Part shown: positions 28,643-38,091 of the stretch, in pieces | Layout of the letters: every line of letters begins with the position of its first letter | Position numbering within the stretch: position 1 is the first letter of the stretch | Assembly (NCBI RefSeq): GCF_030406905.1 | Contig: NZ_CP129137.1 | Span: 1,482,001 to 1,546,000, forward strand | Direction of reading: 5' to 3' | Length of the DNA: 64,000 nt | Source of the DNA: Streptomyces sp. HUAS CB01 | Lineage (GTDB): Bacteria > Actinomycetota > Actinomycetes > Streptomycetales > Streptomycetaceae | Notes under the pieces: generated by a model | The model's input: the letters and a program-made list of their open reading frames with translations, nothing else | What the model was told of the DNA's origin: nothing | Database searches by the model: none | Translations under genes and position numbers: made by a program

Positions 28643-29117
28643 GTCCTGGGTCGACGTCACCCTGGTCAAGGCCGGTCGTACGAAGATCCGTTACCCGGCT
28701 GAGGTGGTCGCCGACGACGGCACCCGGATCACCGTCCGTGCCCCGTGGGCGGGTGAGGGTGTGAAGGACTTCGGGTTCGTCCGCTTCGAGCCGGGCGATG
28801 TGTTCACCGAGCACTACTGGCGCGACCGCTGGTACGCGGTGAAGGAGGTCCGGGCGGGCGACGGGACGCTGAAGGGCTGGTACACGGACATCACCCGGCC
28901 CGCCCGGGTGTCCCGGGACGAGCTGGTGGTGGAGGACCTGGACCTGGACCTGTGGGTGTCGGCCGACGGCTCCCTCGTCCTGCGCCTGGACGAGGACGAG
29001 TTCGCCGCGAGCGGTCTCGCCGAGCGGGACCCCCTGGCGGCCGAGGAGGCGGAGCGCGCCCTGGACGCGCTGGAACTCCTGGCCCGGCAGGGCCGGTTCA
29101 CCCGGCTGCTGGACTGA
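28623..29117 (+). CDS. DUF402 domain protein
   Basis: 164-residue DUF402 protein with the fold's GWYTDITRPARV and EDLDLDLWV segments. Members hydrolyse nucleoside phosphates or di/triphosphates or act on RNA-linked substrates; the precise activity is not decided. It starts inside the end of the acetyltransferase gene, so it is co-translated. Its 3' end overlaps the convergent methyltransferase-NUDIX gene by 20 bases. Confidence 0.9.
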   Translation: MSARWGESWVDVTLVKAGRTKIRYPAEVVADDGTRITVRAPWAGEGVKDFGFVRFEPGDVFTEHYWRDRWYAVKEVRAGDGTLKGWYTDITRPARVSRDELVVEDLDLDLWVSADGSLVLRLDEDEFAASGLAERDPLAAEEAERALDALELLARQGRFTRLLD

Positions 29118-30300
29118 CGCGCGTCATCGGCAGCGGCACCGAACGGTCCGGAACGCCCGGGTCGTGGGCGACCGGGTCGTCGTCCTCGTGCCAGTGGAGG
29201 ACGAAACGCTCGCCCCTCCGGTACGCCTCGAACCCCGCCCTGCCGTACGCGACCATGTCGTCCGGGAGCGCGGCGAGAGGGTGCCAGGCCAGCTCAGAGC
29301 ACTTGTGGGGCTCCCGGTTGTACGGCTCGCCGCCCCTCCCGTGGTCGGCCTCGAAGAACCAGCCCGTGCGAGGCGGATCGCCCGGCCCCCGGTGCTGCAT
29401 CACCAGCGCGACGCGCAGGTCCTCCGGGGCGAGTTCGACGCCGATCTCCTCGCGTGCCTCGCGCACCATGGCCGCACGCACGTCCTCACCGTCCTCGACG
29501 TGACCCGAAGGGCCGTTCCACAACCCGTCGGCGTATCCCGTGCCCGCCCGGCGGGCCAGCAGGACCTCGTCGCCGCGGCGCAGGACGAGATGGACGTCGA
29601 CGATCTCGCTGTGCCGGGGCCGGACCGTGCGGACCTCCTCGTCCGCCCGGTCGGGGGCCCCGCCCGTGTCCTCACCGGACCGGTCCGCGGCGGCAGGGGC
29701 GCCCTCGTCCCGCCCTGCGCGATCCGTCCGGGCCACCAGGGCGTACCGCTCGTCGTGCACCGGCCGGCCCCAGAGCGCGGGCACGTCCGACAGCCGTTCG
29801 TGGTCGATCCTCCGTGCCAGCGGACCGAGGGCGCCGAGCAGCCGGGCCGCCGGCAGTCCGCTGCCGCCCCACACCCCTTCGACCAGCACCAGCCGCCCGC
29901 CGGGACGCACCAGGGACACCCAGTGGGCGAGGGCAGCCTCGGGGTCGGGCATCGCCCACAGGACATGGCGCACGAGCACGGCGTCGAACCGGCGGTCCCC
30001 CACCGGAGGGCGCTCCGCGGGGCCCGTCAGCACCTCGGCCCCCGTGCCGGCGAGTTTGCGGCACGCGGCCTCCACCATCCGCGGCGAGAGGTCGACGGCG
30101 GTCACCCGGTGGCCCTGCTCGGCGGCGAGCAGGGCCAGGCTGCCCGTGCCGCAGCCGAGGTCGAGCACGTCGGAGGGCGCCGGCGGCAGCCAGTGCCGCA
30201 TGCGCTCCGCCCAGGCGCGGCGGACCCCGGGGTCGCGCAGCCCGTGGTCGGGCTCGTCGTCGAAGGTGTCCGCGGCGGCGTCCCAGTCGATCGTCGTCAT
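29098..30300 (-). CDS. SAM methyltransferase-NUDIX hydrolase fusion
   Basis: 400-residue fusion. Residues 1-190 are a class I methyltransferase with DLGCGTG (47-53) and the acidic end AVDLSPRM. A charged linker of about 40 residues follows, then a NUDIX domain with a complete box, G266-x5-E-x7-REAREEIGV (266-287). One chain could methylate a small molecule and clean up a nucleotide derivative. The ATG at 30300 has no RBS and a GACGAT lies 7 bases before it, so it may be leaderless. Substrates unknown. Confidence 0.88.
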   Translation of the reverse strand: MTTIDWDAAADTFDDEPDHGLRDPGVRRAWAERMRHWLPPAPSDVLDLGCGTGSLALLAAEQGHRVTAVDLSPRMVEAACRKLAGTGAEVLTGPAERPPVGDRRFDAVLVRHVLWAMPDPEAALAHWVSLVRPGGRLVLVEGVWGGSGLPAARLLGALGPLARRIDHERLSDVPALWGRPVHDERYALVARTDRAGRDEGAPAAADRSGEDTGGAPDRADEEVRTVRPRHSEIVDVHLVLRRGDEVLLARRAGTGYADGLWNGPSGHVEDGEDVRAAMVREAREEIGVELAPEDLRVALVMQHRGPGDPPRTGWFFEADHGRGGEPYNREPHKCSELAWHPLAALPDDMVAYGRAGFEAYRRGERFVLHWHEDDDPVAHDPGVPDRSVPLPMTRVSPAAG

Positions 30301-30338
30301 GCGTCCGATCGTCGCAGCCGCCACTGACAACGGGTCGG

Positions 30339-30821
30339 TCAGCGAAGGGGCTTGCGGTAGTGGAAGCGGTCGTACGGACCTTCCGTCCGGCGCTCGACGA
30401 CCTCGTAGCCGTACCGCTCGTACATCCGCCGGTTCTCCCACATCATCGCGTTCGTCAGCAGCCTTACCTCGGGCAGGCCGAGTTCGCGGGCGTGCTCCTC
30501 GACCCAGGCCAGCAGCCGGCGGCCGAGGCCGGTGCCCTGGGCGTCGGGGTGGACGGCGATGGAGTCCAGCCAGAGGTGGCCGGGTTCGGGGACCAGCACC
30601 AGGACCCCGTCGACGGGGTCACCGGTGACGCGGACCCGGCCGGCCGCCACGTTCGCCGCGTGGTCGGCCTGCATCGGGGCCGGCACGAGGCCGATCCGTT
30701 CGATGTAGTGGTGGTAGGCCGCGTCGGTCACGGCCTTCACCCGCGGGACGTCCGCGGGACCGGCCGGGCGTGGGGTGCCCCCCGCGCCCCGGAGGCGCGG
30801 GGGGTGGGAGGCGTCCGTCAT
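30339..30821 (-). CDS. GNAT acetyltransferase
   Basis: 160-residue single GNAT domain with [17 protein letters not shown] (acetyl-CoA binding) and a C-terminal [12 protein letters not shown]. The ATG overlaps the TctA stop as ATGA, so it is the last gene of the tctCBA operon. Substrate unknown; an acetyl-CoA-using enzyme of the imported acid or amine is conceivable. Confidence 0.88.
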   Translation of the reverse strand: MTDASHPPRLRGAGGTPRPAGPADVPRVKAVTDAAYHHYIERIGLVPAPMQADHAANVAAGRVRVTGDPVDGVLVLVPEPGHLWLDSIAVHPDAQGTGLGRRLLAWVEEHARELGLPEVRLLTNAMMWENRRMYERYGYEVVERRTEGPYDRFHYRKPLR

Positions 30822-32314
30822 GCCGTCACACTACGGCGGCGCCCGACCAGCTTCTTCACCGAGGGCCAGGCCAGCAGCACCGCGATCACGGCGTAGACCG
30901 CCACCGAGAACGGGGTGTCGACCAGGCCGGTGACGCTGCCGTCGCTGATCTGGAGCGCGCGCCGCAGCTGCTGTTCGGCTGCCGGGCCGAGGATGACGCC
31001 GATGACCGCTGGCAGCACGGGCAGTCCGTACCGCCGCATGCCGAATCCGATCAGGCCGATCAGGAGCAGGATCAGCAGGTCCAGGGGCTCCCCGCCGACC
31101 GCGTAGGCACCGACGGCGGCGAAGAAGAGGATGCCCGCGTACAGGTAGGGCCGCGGGATGCGCAGCAGCTTCGCCCACAGCGGTGCGAGCGGCAGGTTCA
31201 GTGCGAGCAGCAGGACCATGCCGACGAACAACGACGCGATCAGGCCCCAGACCAGGTCGGGTTCGCGTTCGAACAGCAGCGGTCCGGGCTGGATGCCGTA
31301 CTGCTGGAAGGCCGCGAGCATCACGGCGGCGACGGCCGTCGTCGGCAGTCCGAGCGTCAGCATCGACACGAGCGTGCCGGCCGCCGACGCGGACGCCGCG
31401 GACTCCGGTCCCGCCACGCCCTCGATGGCCCCCTTGCCGAACTCCTCCTTGTGCCGGGAGAGCCGCTTCTCGGTGACGTACGACAGGAACGTGGGGATCT
31501 CCGCGCCGCCCGCGGGGACGGCACCGAAGGGGAACCCGATCAGCGGGCCGCGCAGCCAGGGCTTCCAGGTCCTGCGGACGTCGGACCCGGCGAGCCAGGG
31601 GCGGCCGACGGGTACCGCCTCGCCGGTGGTGCGGCGCAGATGGGCGGCGACCCACAGCGCCTCGCCGATCGCGAACAGGCCGACGGCGACGATGACGACG
31701 TCGATGCCGTCCGCGAGCTGGAGCGAGCCGAACGTGAGCCGCTGCTGTCCGGTCAGCTGGTCCAGGCCGACGAGGCCGAGGGTGAGTCCGACGAGCAGCG
31801 AGGCCAGTCCGCGGATGCGGGAGGAGCCGAGGACGGAGGTGACGGCGATGAAGGCCAGCACCATGATGGCGAAGTAGTCGGGGGCCCCGATGTCGACGGC
31901 GAGTGCGGCGACGGCCGGGGCGAGCGCGACGAGCAGGACCGTGCCGATCATGCCGCCCGCGAAGTGGCCGACGGCGGCGGCCGCGAGCGCCTGTGCTCCC
32001 CGGCCGGCCTTGGCCATGGGGTTGCCCTCGATCGCGGCGACCACCGCCGCGCTCTCGCCGGGGGTGTTGAGCAGGATGGACGTGGTCGATCCGCCGAACA
32101 TGGCCCCGTAGTAGATGCCCGCGAACATGATGAACGCGCCGGTCGGTTCGAGGCCGTAGGTGACGGGCAGCAGCAGCGCGACCGCCATGGCCGGGCCGAT
32201 GCCGGGCAGCACTCCGATGGCCGTGCCGAGCAGCACTCCGAGTGCCGCCCAGAGGAGGTTGACCGGGGTCAGTGCCGTCCCGAAGCCGTCGAGGAGGGAG
32301 TTGAGCGAGTCCAT
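30818..32314 (-). CDS. tctA: Tripartite tricarboxylate transporter, large permease TctA
   Basis: 498-residue membrane protein of the TctA family, with about 12 segments and the conserved [17 protein letters not shown] and [22 protein letters not shown] motifs. Together with TctB and the periplasmic-type TctC it takes up carboxylates (citrate-like) using an ion gradient. It starts four bases after the TctB stop. Confidence 0.97.
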   Translation of the reverse strand: MDSLNSLLDGFGTALTPVNLLWAALGVLLGTAIGVLPGIGPAMAVALLLPVTYGLEPTGAFIMFAGIYYGAMFGGSTTSILLNTPGESAAVVAAIEGNPMAKAGRGAQALAAAAVGHFAGGMIGTVLLVALAPAVAALAVDIGAPDYFAIMVLAFIAVTSVLGSSRIRGLASLLVGLTLGLVGLDQLTGQQRLTFGSLQLADGIDVVIVAVGLFAIGEALWVAAHLRRTTGEAVPVGRPWLAGSDVRRTWKPWLRGPLIGFPFGAVPAGGAEIPTFLSYVTEKRLSRHKEEFGKGAIEGVAGPESAASASAAGTLVSMLTLGLPTTAVAAVMLAAFQQYGIQPGPLLFEREPDLVWGLIASLFVGMVLLLALNLPLAPLWAKLLRIPRPYLYAGILFFAAVGAYAVGGEPLDLLILLLIGLIGFGMRRYGLPVLPAVIGVILGPAAEQQLRRALQISDGSVTGLVDTPFSVAVYAVIAVLLAWPSVKKLVGRRRSVTA

Positions 32315-32317
32315 CGG

Positions 32318-32863
32318 CTAGAGCACCCCCATCAGCGGGCCACCGGGCAGCGGTACCCCGAGCAGGTTGTTGAAGACGAGGAAGGTGGCGAGTGAGAGCA
32401 CGGCCGCGATCAGCGGGTCGCGCCGCGGGTGCCTGCTGCCCAGCGCGTACGCCGAGCCCCAGAAGAGCAGCGCCCCGGAGACGGGGAAGCCGAGCGGCTC
32501 GATGAGCACGGCGTTGCCGAGGAAGACACCGGCGAGCAGCAGCACGGTGCGCCGGTCGGCGGGTTCGGCGAGGTCGATGTCCTCGCCGGTCCCGGCCTCG
32601 CCGCGGCCGCCGCGCAGCACGTCCACGGCGAGGAGGGCGGCGGTCACCAGCAGTCCGGTGCCGACGACGAGCGGCACGGTCCCGGGTCCCACGGGACCGC
32701 GCTGGGCGAGGTCGAGGGGCATCGTCAGCGCGTCGGTCAGGACGAGGACGCCGATGACAGCGAGCAGCAGGCTCACACCGAGTTCGGAGTGGTCCCTCAG
32801 CCAGGAGCGGCCCGCCGGGGCGGCGGGTGCCTCCGGTGCGGTCGGTGTGGTCCGCGTGCTCAC
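32318..32863 (-). CDS. tctB: Tripartite tricarboxylate transporter, small permease TctB
   Basis: 181-residue small membrane subunit with four hydrophobic segments and a charged central loop, normal for TctB. GTG 32863 overlaps the TctC stop as GTGA; the longer open frame is a shadow of tctC. Confidence 0.92.
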   Translation of the reverse strand: MSTRTTPTAPEAPAAPAGRSWLRDHSELGVSLLLAVIGVLVLTDALTMPLDLAQRGPVGPGTVPLVVGTGLLVTAALLAVDVLRGGRGEAGTGEDIDLAEPADRRTVLLLAGVFLGNAVLIEPLGFPVSGALLFWGSAYALGSRHPRRDPLIAAVLSLATFLVFNNLLGVPLPGGPLMGVL

Positions 32864-33843
32864 AACCCCAGCTCCTTCAGTACGGAGTCGACGCGGCGGT
32901 CCTGCGTCTGAAGGAAGTCGCCGAACTCGTCGCCGGGCAGGAAGGCGTCGTCCCAGCCGTTCTTCCGCATCGACTCCCGCCACTGCTTCGAGCCGTGCAG
33001 CTCGGTGACGAGGCCGATGAGCTTGTCGCGTTCGGCGGCGGAGAGTCCGGGCGGGGCGACGATGCCGCGCCAGTTGGTGAAGTCGGTGTCGAGTCCGGAC
33101 TCGCGCAGGGTGGGTGCGTCGAGGCCGGGCACGCGCTTCGGCCCGGTCACGGCCAGCAGCCGCAGCTCCCCGGACCTGATCTGGTCGAGGTACTCGCCGA
33201 CGCCCGAGACACCGAAGGCGATCTTGTTGCCGAGGATGGAGGCGAGGAGTTCGCCGCCGCCGTCGAAGGGAACGTAGTTGACGGACCTGGGCGCGATGCC
33301 CGCTGCCCGTGCCATCAGCATGGGGGCGAGGTGGTCGGGGCCTCCGGGTGAGGAGCCGCCGCCCACGGGCACCGCGGCGGGGTCCTTCTTCCAGGCCGCG
33401 ACGAGTTGCCGGATGGTCTTGTACGGAGAGTCCTTCGCGACCACCACGATGTCCTGCTCCTCGGTGAGCCGGGCGATGGGGGTGGTGTCGGCGAGGGTCT
33501 TCGGCGACTTGTTGGTGTGCACGGCGCCGACGACGCCGAGCCCCATCGACATGGCGAGCCTGCCGTTGCCGTGTTCGCCGACGAGCCGGGTCAGTCCGAC
33601 GGTGCCGCCCGCGCCGGGCAGGTTGAACACCTCGATGTTGTGGGTGAGCTCGGCCTCCTCGGCGTTCTTCGCCGCCGTGCGGGCCGTGATGTCGTAGCCG
33701 CCGCCCGGCGAGTTGGGGACCATGAAGCGCAGGCCGGGGATTCGGGTACCGGTGTCGGCGCCGCTGCCGGGGGTGAGCAGCGGTGGCCCCACGAGCACCA
33801 GCAGCGCCGCCCCGAGGAGGGCGAGGGGAGTGCGCGATCGCAC
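32860..33843 (-). CDS. tctC: Tripartite tricarboxylate transporter, substrate-binding protein TctC
   Basis: 327-residue extracytoplasmic solute-binding protein (Bug/TctC family). It has a signal peptide (ALLGAALLVLVGPPLL), then the family's first strand and ligand loop VPNSPGGGYDITAR and the second loop GGGSSPGGPDH. No lipobox Cys is seen. The GTG at 33843 fits the signal peptide; the upstream frame is spurious. It is the first gene of tctCBA, divergent from the response-regulator gene, which probably controls it. Confidence 0.93.
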   Translation of the reverse strand: MRSRTPLALLGAALLVLVGPPLLTPGSGADTGTRIPGLRFMVPNSPGGGYDITARTAAKNAEEAELTHNIEVFNLPGAGGTVGLTRLVGEHGNGRLAMSMGLGVVGAVHTNKSPKTLADTTPIARLTEEQDIVVVAKDSPYKTIRQLVAAWKKDPAAVPVGGGSSPGGPDHLAPMLMARAAGIAPRSVNYVPFDGGGELLASILGNKIAFGVSGVGEYLDQIRSGELRLLAVTGPKRVPGLDAPTLRESGLDTDFTNWRGIVAPPGLSAAERDKLIGLVTELHGSKQWRESMRKNGWDDAFLPGDEFGDFLQTQDRRVDSVLKELGL

Positions 33844-33939
33844 GTGAGCCGCCTTTCGGTTCTGAGCAGGGGACGTGTGAAGTGGCCCACATGTTGCCTG
33901 CGCGTTAAGAAGCTGTCTCTCTTCCGGAACCAACGGACG

Positions 33940-33968
33940 TTGTGGTCCTTGTGGTCGCGGCCTAGCGT
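33940..33968 (+). promoter_or_regulatory. Candidate promoter for the response-regulator transcript
   Basis: TTGTGG (33940-33945), 17 bases, TAGCGT (33963-33968). A GTG that opens a 90-codon frame lies 7 bases downstream, matching a leaderless start. Confidence 0.45.
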
Positions 33969-33974
33969 GTCGGC

Positions 33975-34247
33975 GTGACGCAGCGCTCTCCCGGCCCGCA
34001 CGGCCTCCCGATGCCGCTCCACCGCGGGCCTCGACCCCGGCCGAGGCGAGGGGGCCCCGGCCGGAGCGGGCCGCCGGGCACCCGGGCCAGGGTTTCGGCG
34101 ACGGTCGGCACGGGTCCGTCCGGCACGATCCCGTCCTGCGCGGGCTCGTCCCCGCCGGGCGGCCCCGGCACAGGCCGGCCCGGCGGGGACGCGTCCGTCG
34201 CGGGCCCGTCCCGCGTGGTGCGCGTCCTGCGAGGTGGTTGGCGGTGA
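33975..34247 (+). pseudogene. Possible remnant of the missing sensor histidine kinase
   Basis: 90-codon Pro/Gly/Arg-rich frame that starts at a likely leaderless GTG and ends in a GTGA overlap with the response regulator, exactly where a DcuS/CitA-type kinase gene normally sits. No kinase, PAS or membrane segment remains. It is either an internally deleted kinase gene or chance; the coupling geometry argues for the former. Confidence 0.35.
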
Positions 34248-34927
34248 ACGTCCTCGTGGTGGACGACGACTTCATGGTCGCCAAGCTGCACACCCGCTAT
34301 GTGTCCGCGACGCCCGGCTTCACCGTCGCGGGGGTGGCGCACAGCGGCGCCGAGGCGCTGCGTGCGGTGGACCGGCTGCGCCCCGATCTGGTGCTGCTGG
34401 ACATCTATCTGCCCGACATGGACGGGATCGGGGTGCTGCGCGAACTTCGCGCGGCGGAGGAGCTGGACGCGGAGCGGCAGCCGGTGGACGTCCTGTTCAT
34501 CACGGCGGCCCGGGACGCCGGCACGGTCCGCTCGGCACTGCGCGCCGGCGCTCTGCACTATCTGATCAAGCCGTTCAGCCCGGCGGCGCTCCAGGAGCAG
34601 CTGCGGCACGTGGCCTCGCTCCGGAGCAGGCTGGAGTCGCTTGACGAGGCACGCCAGGAGGACGTGGACCAGCTCTTCGGCACCCGTCCGCCCGGGTCCC
34701 GCGAGCTCCCCAAGGGGCTCGCCGCCCACACGGCGGACCTGGTCGACCGCATCCTGCGCGAGCACCCGGAGGGCATGTCGGCCACCGAGTGCGCGGAAGC
34801 CGGGTCCCTCTCCCGCGTCAGCGCCCGCCGGTACCTGGAGTACTTCGCGGAGACGGGCCGCGCGGAAGTGACCCTCCGGTACGGCGGCACGGGACGGCCC
34901 GAGCGCCGGTACCGGCGGCTCGGCTGA
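34244..34927 (+). CDS. CitB/DcuR-type response regulator
   Basis: 227-residue two-component regulator. The receiver domain has acidic DDD at 7-9, phospho-acceptor Asp53 and Lys109, followed by a DcuR-like C-terminal helix-turn-helix (GMSATECAEAGSLSRVSARRYLEYF). Relatives respond to extracellular citrate or C4-dicarboxylates and switch on the transporter beside them, here tctCBA. The GTG at 34244 is preferred (GAGG upstream) to TTG 34238. No intact partner kinase is adjacent. Confidence 0.92.
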   Translation: MNVLVVDDDFMVAKLHTRYVSATPGFTVAGVAHSGAEALRAVDRLRPDLVLLDIYLPDMDGIGVLRELRAAEELDAERQPVDVLFITAARDAGTVRSALRAGALHYLIKPFSPAALQEQLRHVASLRSRLESLDEARQEDVDQLFGTRPPGSRELPKGLAAHTADLVDRILREHPEGMSATECAEAGSLSRVSARRYLEYFAETGRAEVTLRYGGTGRPERRYRRLG

Positions 34928-34950
34928 ACTCCCGTTCAGTAACCCCACTG

Positions 34951-34967
34951 GTCAACCAATAGTTGAC
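34951..34967. promoter_or_regulatory. Inverted repeat in the trypsin-like gene's upstream region
   Basis: GTCAAC-caata-GTTGAC, perfect 6-base arms, followed by TATCAT. Possible regulator site between the response regulator and the secreted protein. Confidence 0.3.
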
Positions 34968-35132
34968 GCTCGTATCATCTGCCCCATCGAGGTGGGGGGT
35001 TCCACCGCGCAGCGCCGGCCGGGTCAGGGGGCCTCGCGCGCCGTGCTGCCCCTGAGCGTGGCCCCCGCCGTCAACAGTCATTGATTCCGGCGGGCGGTCG
35101 CGTTCCGCCGGTTCGACCCGAGGGGTTGACGA

Positions 35133-36890
35133 GTGCAGATTCGCACGCGTGGTGGCCGGCACAAGCGCCGTACGGGACTCGCGCTTCCTGCCGTGGCCGT
35201 CGTCGTCGCGCTGGCAGGGGCGGGGATCGCGGTCACCGAGTCCGGTTCCGCGGAGGCGGGTGAGGCGCCCCGGATCGGCGCGGACGCGCAGAAGCCCGTA
35301 CAGCCGTCGCAGAAGGAGCTCCTGAGGCGCGTCGGCCTGGCGACGGATGCGGCGGGCGCTTCCGTCCGCAGCGACGGCACGCGCGGCGTGCCCAGCGCAC
35401 GCATCATCGGTGGTTCCACGACCACCATCGCGGCCGCGCCGTGGATGGCCCAGCTCCACTACTACGACGAGACCACCGGCACCGGATTCCTGTGCGGCGG
35501 TGTGGTCATCGCCCCGTCCAAGGTCGCGACGGCCGCACAGTGCGTCAAGGGCGCCAAGTGGTACAAGGGCGGCACCGTCGTCGTCGGCACCGACCGTACG
35601 CCCACCCAGAACACCGACGGCACCTGGGACTGGCACGGCGGGACGCTGCTCGGCGCCTACCGGCAGTGGCACCACCCCCAGTTCAGCCTCTCCACGCTGG
35701 ACAACGACGTGGCCGTGCTGACGCTCACCTCGCCGGTGCCGTCCACCGTCAAGCCGCTGCCGCTCGCCCAGCCGACCGACTCCGCGCTCTACCAGGCGGG
35801 GCTCGACGGCAAGGTGTACGGCTGGGGCAAGACCACGTCCGGGCCGGGTGGGGCGGCAGCGACGCTGAAGGTGGCGGACGCGGACGTCGTCTCCGACACC
35901 GCCTGCGCCGCGGCGTACCCGGGCGGCGGCTTCGTCAAGGGCCACATGCTCTGCGCCGGGGCCGCACCGACGGGCGACGACGGCACCAGCGAGACCACCT
36001 GCAGCGGTGACTCCGGCGGCCCGCTGGTCGTCGGCGGCAGGCTCGCCGGCATCGTCTCCGGGGAGAACTGCTCGACGGCGGGCAAGTACGGCCTGTACGC
36101 GAAGGTCTCCACGTACTCCGCCCCGGTCCAGGCCCGGGTGGACGACGCCAACTGGAACTACGACCACACGGCCGACCTGCTGGCCCGCCGGGCGTCGGAC
36201 GGCACGCTGTTCGGCTGGACGTCGAAGGTCACCTCCCTCAGCCGTACGTTCGACCACGGCTGGTTCGGCGGGTACACCCTGTCGCTGCAGACCGACCTCG
36301 ACCGGGACGACTACCAGGACGTGCTGCTCCGCGGCTCCAACGGCGACGTCTACTGGGACCACTACGTCCCGTCGTCCGACACGTACGAGCGCAAGCTCGT
36401 GGCCAAGGGCTGGAGCAAGCACAAGCAGATCGTCGCCCCCGGTGACGTGACCGGCGACGAGCTGCCCGACATGCTCGCGGTCGACTCCACCGGCACCATG
36501 CGCGTGTACCCCGGCAAGGGCAACGGCGGCTTCGCCGCGCCGATCGCCGTCGGCACGGGCTGGGGATCGTTCACGATGGTCCGCGGTCACGGTGACTTCA
36601 CCGCCGACGGCAAGGCCGACATCTTCGCCCGCAAGAGCGACGGCAAGACCTACCTCTACAAGGGCACGGGTGTCGCGACCAAGCCGTGGGCGGCCCCCGT
36701 CCTGGTCGGCGCCTTCGGCAGCATGAACGCGATCGTCACCACCGGCGACGTCAACAGCGACGGCCACGCCGACGTGATGACCCGCGACACCACCGGCAAG
36801 CTCTGGCTCTACCCGGGCAAGGGCAACGGCGGCTTCAACGCCCGCGTCGCGTTCGGCACCGGCTGGCAGGCGTACAACCTGTTCGGCTGA
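35133..36890 (+). CDS. Secreted trypsin-like protein with FG-GAP repeats; catalytic His replaced
   Basis: 585-residue secreted protein: signal peptide (to about residue 43), propeptide, S1 domain starting IIGG (91), then C-terminal FG-GAP/VCBS-like repeats (DVTGDELPDMLAVDS, DFTADGKADIFARKS, DVNSDGHADVMTRDT). Asp192 and Ser294 (GDSGGP) are present, but the place of the catalytic His reads AAQC, with Gln136 coded CAG (35538-35540). It is therefore probably a non-catalytic pseudoprotease or binding protein, unless another His substitutes. GTG start with GAGGGG upstream. Confidence 0.92.
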   Translation: MQIRTRGGRHKRRTGLALPAVAVVVALAGAGIAVTESGSAEAGEAPRIGADAQKPVQPSQKELLRRVGLATDAAGASVRSDGTRGVPSARIIGGSTTTIAAAPWMAQLHYYDETTGTGFLCGGVVIAPSKVATAAQCVKGAKWYKGGTVVVGTDRTPTQNTDGTWDWHGGTLLGAYRQWHHPQFSLSTLDNDVAVLTLTSPVPSTVKPLPLAQPTDSALYQAGLDGKVYGWGKTTSGPGGAAATLKVADADVVSDTACAAAYPGGGFVKGHMLCAGAAPTGDDGTSETTCSGDSGGPLVVGGRLAGIVSGENCSTAGKYGLYAKVSTYSAPVQARVDDANWNYDHTADLLARRASDGTLFGWTSKVTSLSRTFDHGWFGGYTLSLQTDLDRDDYQDVLLRGSNGDVYWDHYVPSSDTYERKLVAKGWSKHKQIVAPGDVTGDELPDMLAVDSTGTMRVYPGKGNGGFAAPIAVGTGWGSFTMVRGHGDFTADGKADIFARKSDGKTYLYKGTGVATKPWAAPVLVGAFGSMNAIVTTGDVNSDGHADVMTRDTTGKLWLYPGKGNGGFNARVAFGTGWQAYNLFG

Positions 36891-37113
36891 CCCGGGCGGA
36901 CGCCGTGCACGCGGCCGGCGGGCGGAGCGAGTGCTCCGGCCGCCGGCCGCGGTGCGTGTGGGGGCGTCGGACGGCGGGTGGGCTGCCGGGGTGCCGGACC
37001 CTGCTGAGCTGCCGGTGGGTCCGGGTCAGCGCAGGGCCGCGTCGGTCCGGCCGTGGACGCGCGGGTCCGCACAGGACCGAGACGGCCTGCCCAGGGGCGC
37101 CTCGCGTGCCGGC

Positions 37114-37677
37114 TCATCGAGGGGTCACCGGAGGGCGGTTCGCCCGGAGGCACCGCCGGGCCCGGCGGGCACGACGGCGATTGACGAGCAGACCGGTCAG
37201 ACAGACCGTCACCAGCAGGGCCGCCCAGCCGAACGAGGCCCAGGCGACGCGTTCCCGGGTCAGCATGAGCCACACCGCGGGCAGCAGCGCCGCGGCCGCC
37301 CCCAGCAGGGACCAGCTCACATCGCGACCCGGCCTGCTGACGTCGAGCAGGGCGCACAGACGTTCCGCGCGCTGCGCCGCCAGGGCCGCCAGCCGCGGGT
37401 CGGGCACGGGGCGGCCCCGGGCGGTGGCACCGAACAGGCCCACCCGGTCCCGCCACGCCAGTCCGGCCGCGGTCCTGATCCACTCGTCCCACCGGCTCTC
37501 CGCCCAGTACCGACGCAGGCGCTGCCGTACGAGGACGAAGAAGACGAGGAGCGCCGGCCCCGCCGCGGCGAGCAGTGCGGGAGAGCCCGGCGGCGATCGG
37601 CGCTGGACGGTCGCCACGGCGAGGACGAGCAGAACGGCGAGGAGGCGGAGCGCGGCCGCCCTCGTGAGTACGGACAT
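37114..37677 (-). CDS. Small membrane protein of unknown function
   Basis: 187-residue protein with two pairs of hydrophobic segments (about 5-25 and 33-50, then two near 125-165) and a basic RRRARRARRCLR tail. No family recognised. The ATG at 37677 follows AAGACACC. The hydrophobic pattern and single clear start support coding; function unknown. Confidence 0.65.
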   Translation of the reverse strand: MSVLTRAAALRLLAVLLVLAVATVQRRSPPGSPALLAAAGPALLVFFVLVRQRLRRYWAESRWDEWIRTAAGLAWRDRVGLFGATARGRPVPDPRLAALAAQRAERLCALLDVSRPGRDVSWSLLGAAAALLPAVWLMLTRERVAWASFGWAALLVTVCLTGLLVNRRRARRARRCLRANRPPVTPR

Positions 37678-38091
37678 GGTGTCTTCCAGGTGCGCTGGTG
37701 CCGCCGATGTCGCGGTCGGGGATCCAGCGTCCGGCGACCGGTGGGGGCGGCGGCAGTCCCGGGAGCTCGTCGCTTGACAGGGCTCGCAGTGCGTGAAGGG
37801 AGCGGGGCGGCCGGGCCGGTACGGCCGATGGGCGCGGCCCACGGCCCCACCCCGGGGCCCGCTCCCGGCCGGGCGCGGACGGCGAACGGACCCGGACGGG
37901 GCTCTGCCGGCCGGGAGCCTTCGGGCGGTGGCACTCCCCGGCCCGACCGGACGTCCTGCCGGGGCCGGCCGCTCCCCGCCACCGCCGTCCACCGGGCAGC
38001 GGCACTCCCCCGACCCCGCCGCCTCCCGGGCCGTGCCGCTCCCCGCCCCCCCACCGCCGACCGCGCCCCGGGCTTCAGCGATGATCTGCGC
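37678..38091. other. 414-bp divergent intergenic region
   Basis: No gene seen. GC-rich with many GGCACTCCCC-like C-runs; it should hold promoters for the two flanking genes. A GATGAT 7 bases before the ATG at 38092 could be a -10 box. Confidence 0.5.

Noticed and set aside
33975..34247. The 90-codon frame as an intact small gene
   Set aside because: Composition is low complexity and no family is seen; I list it only as a possible kinase remnant.
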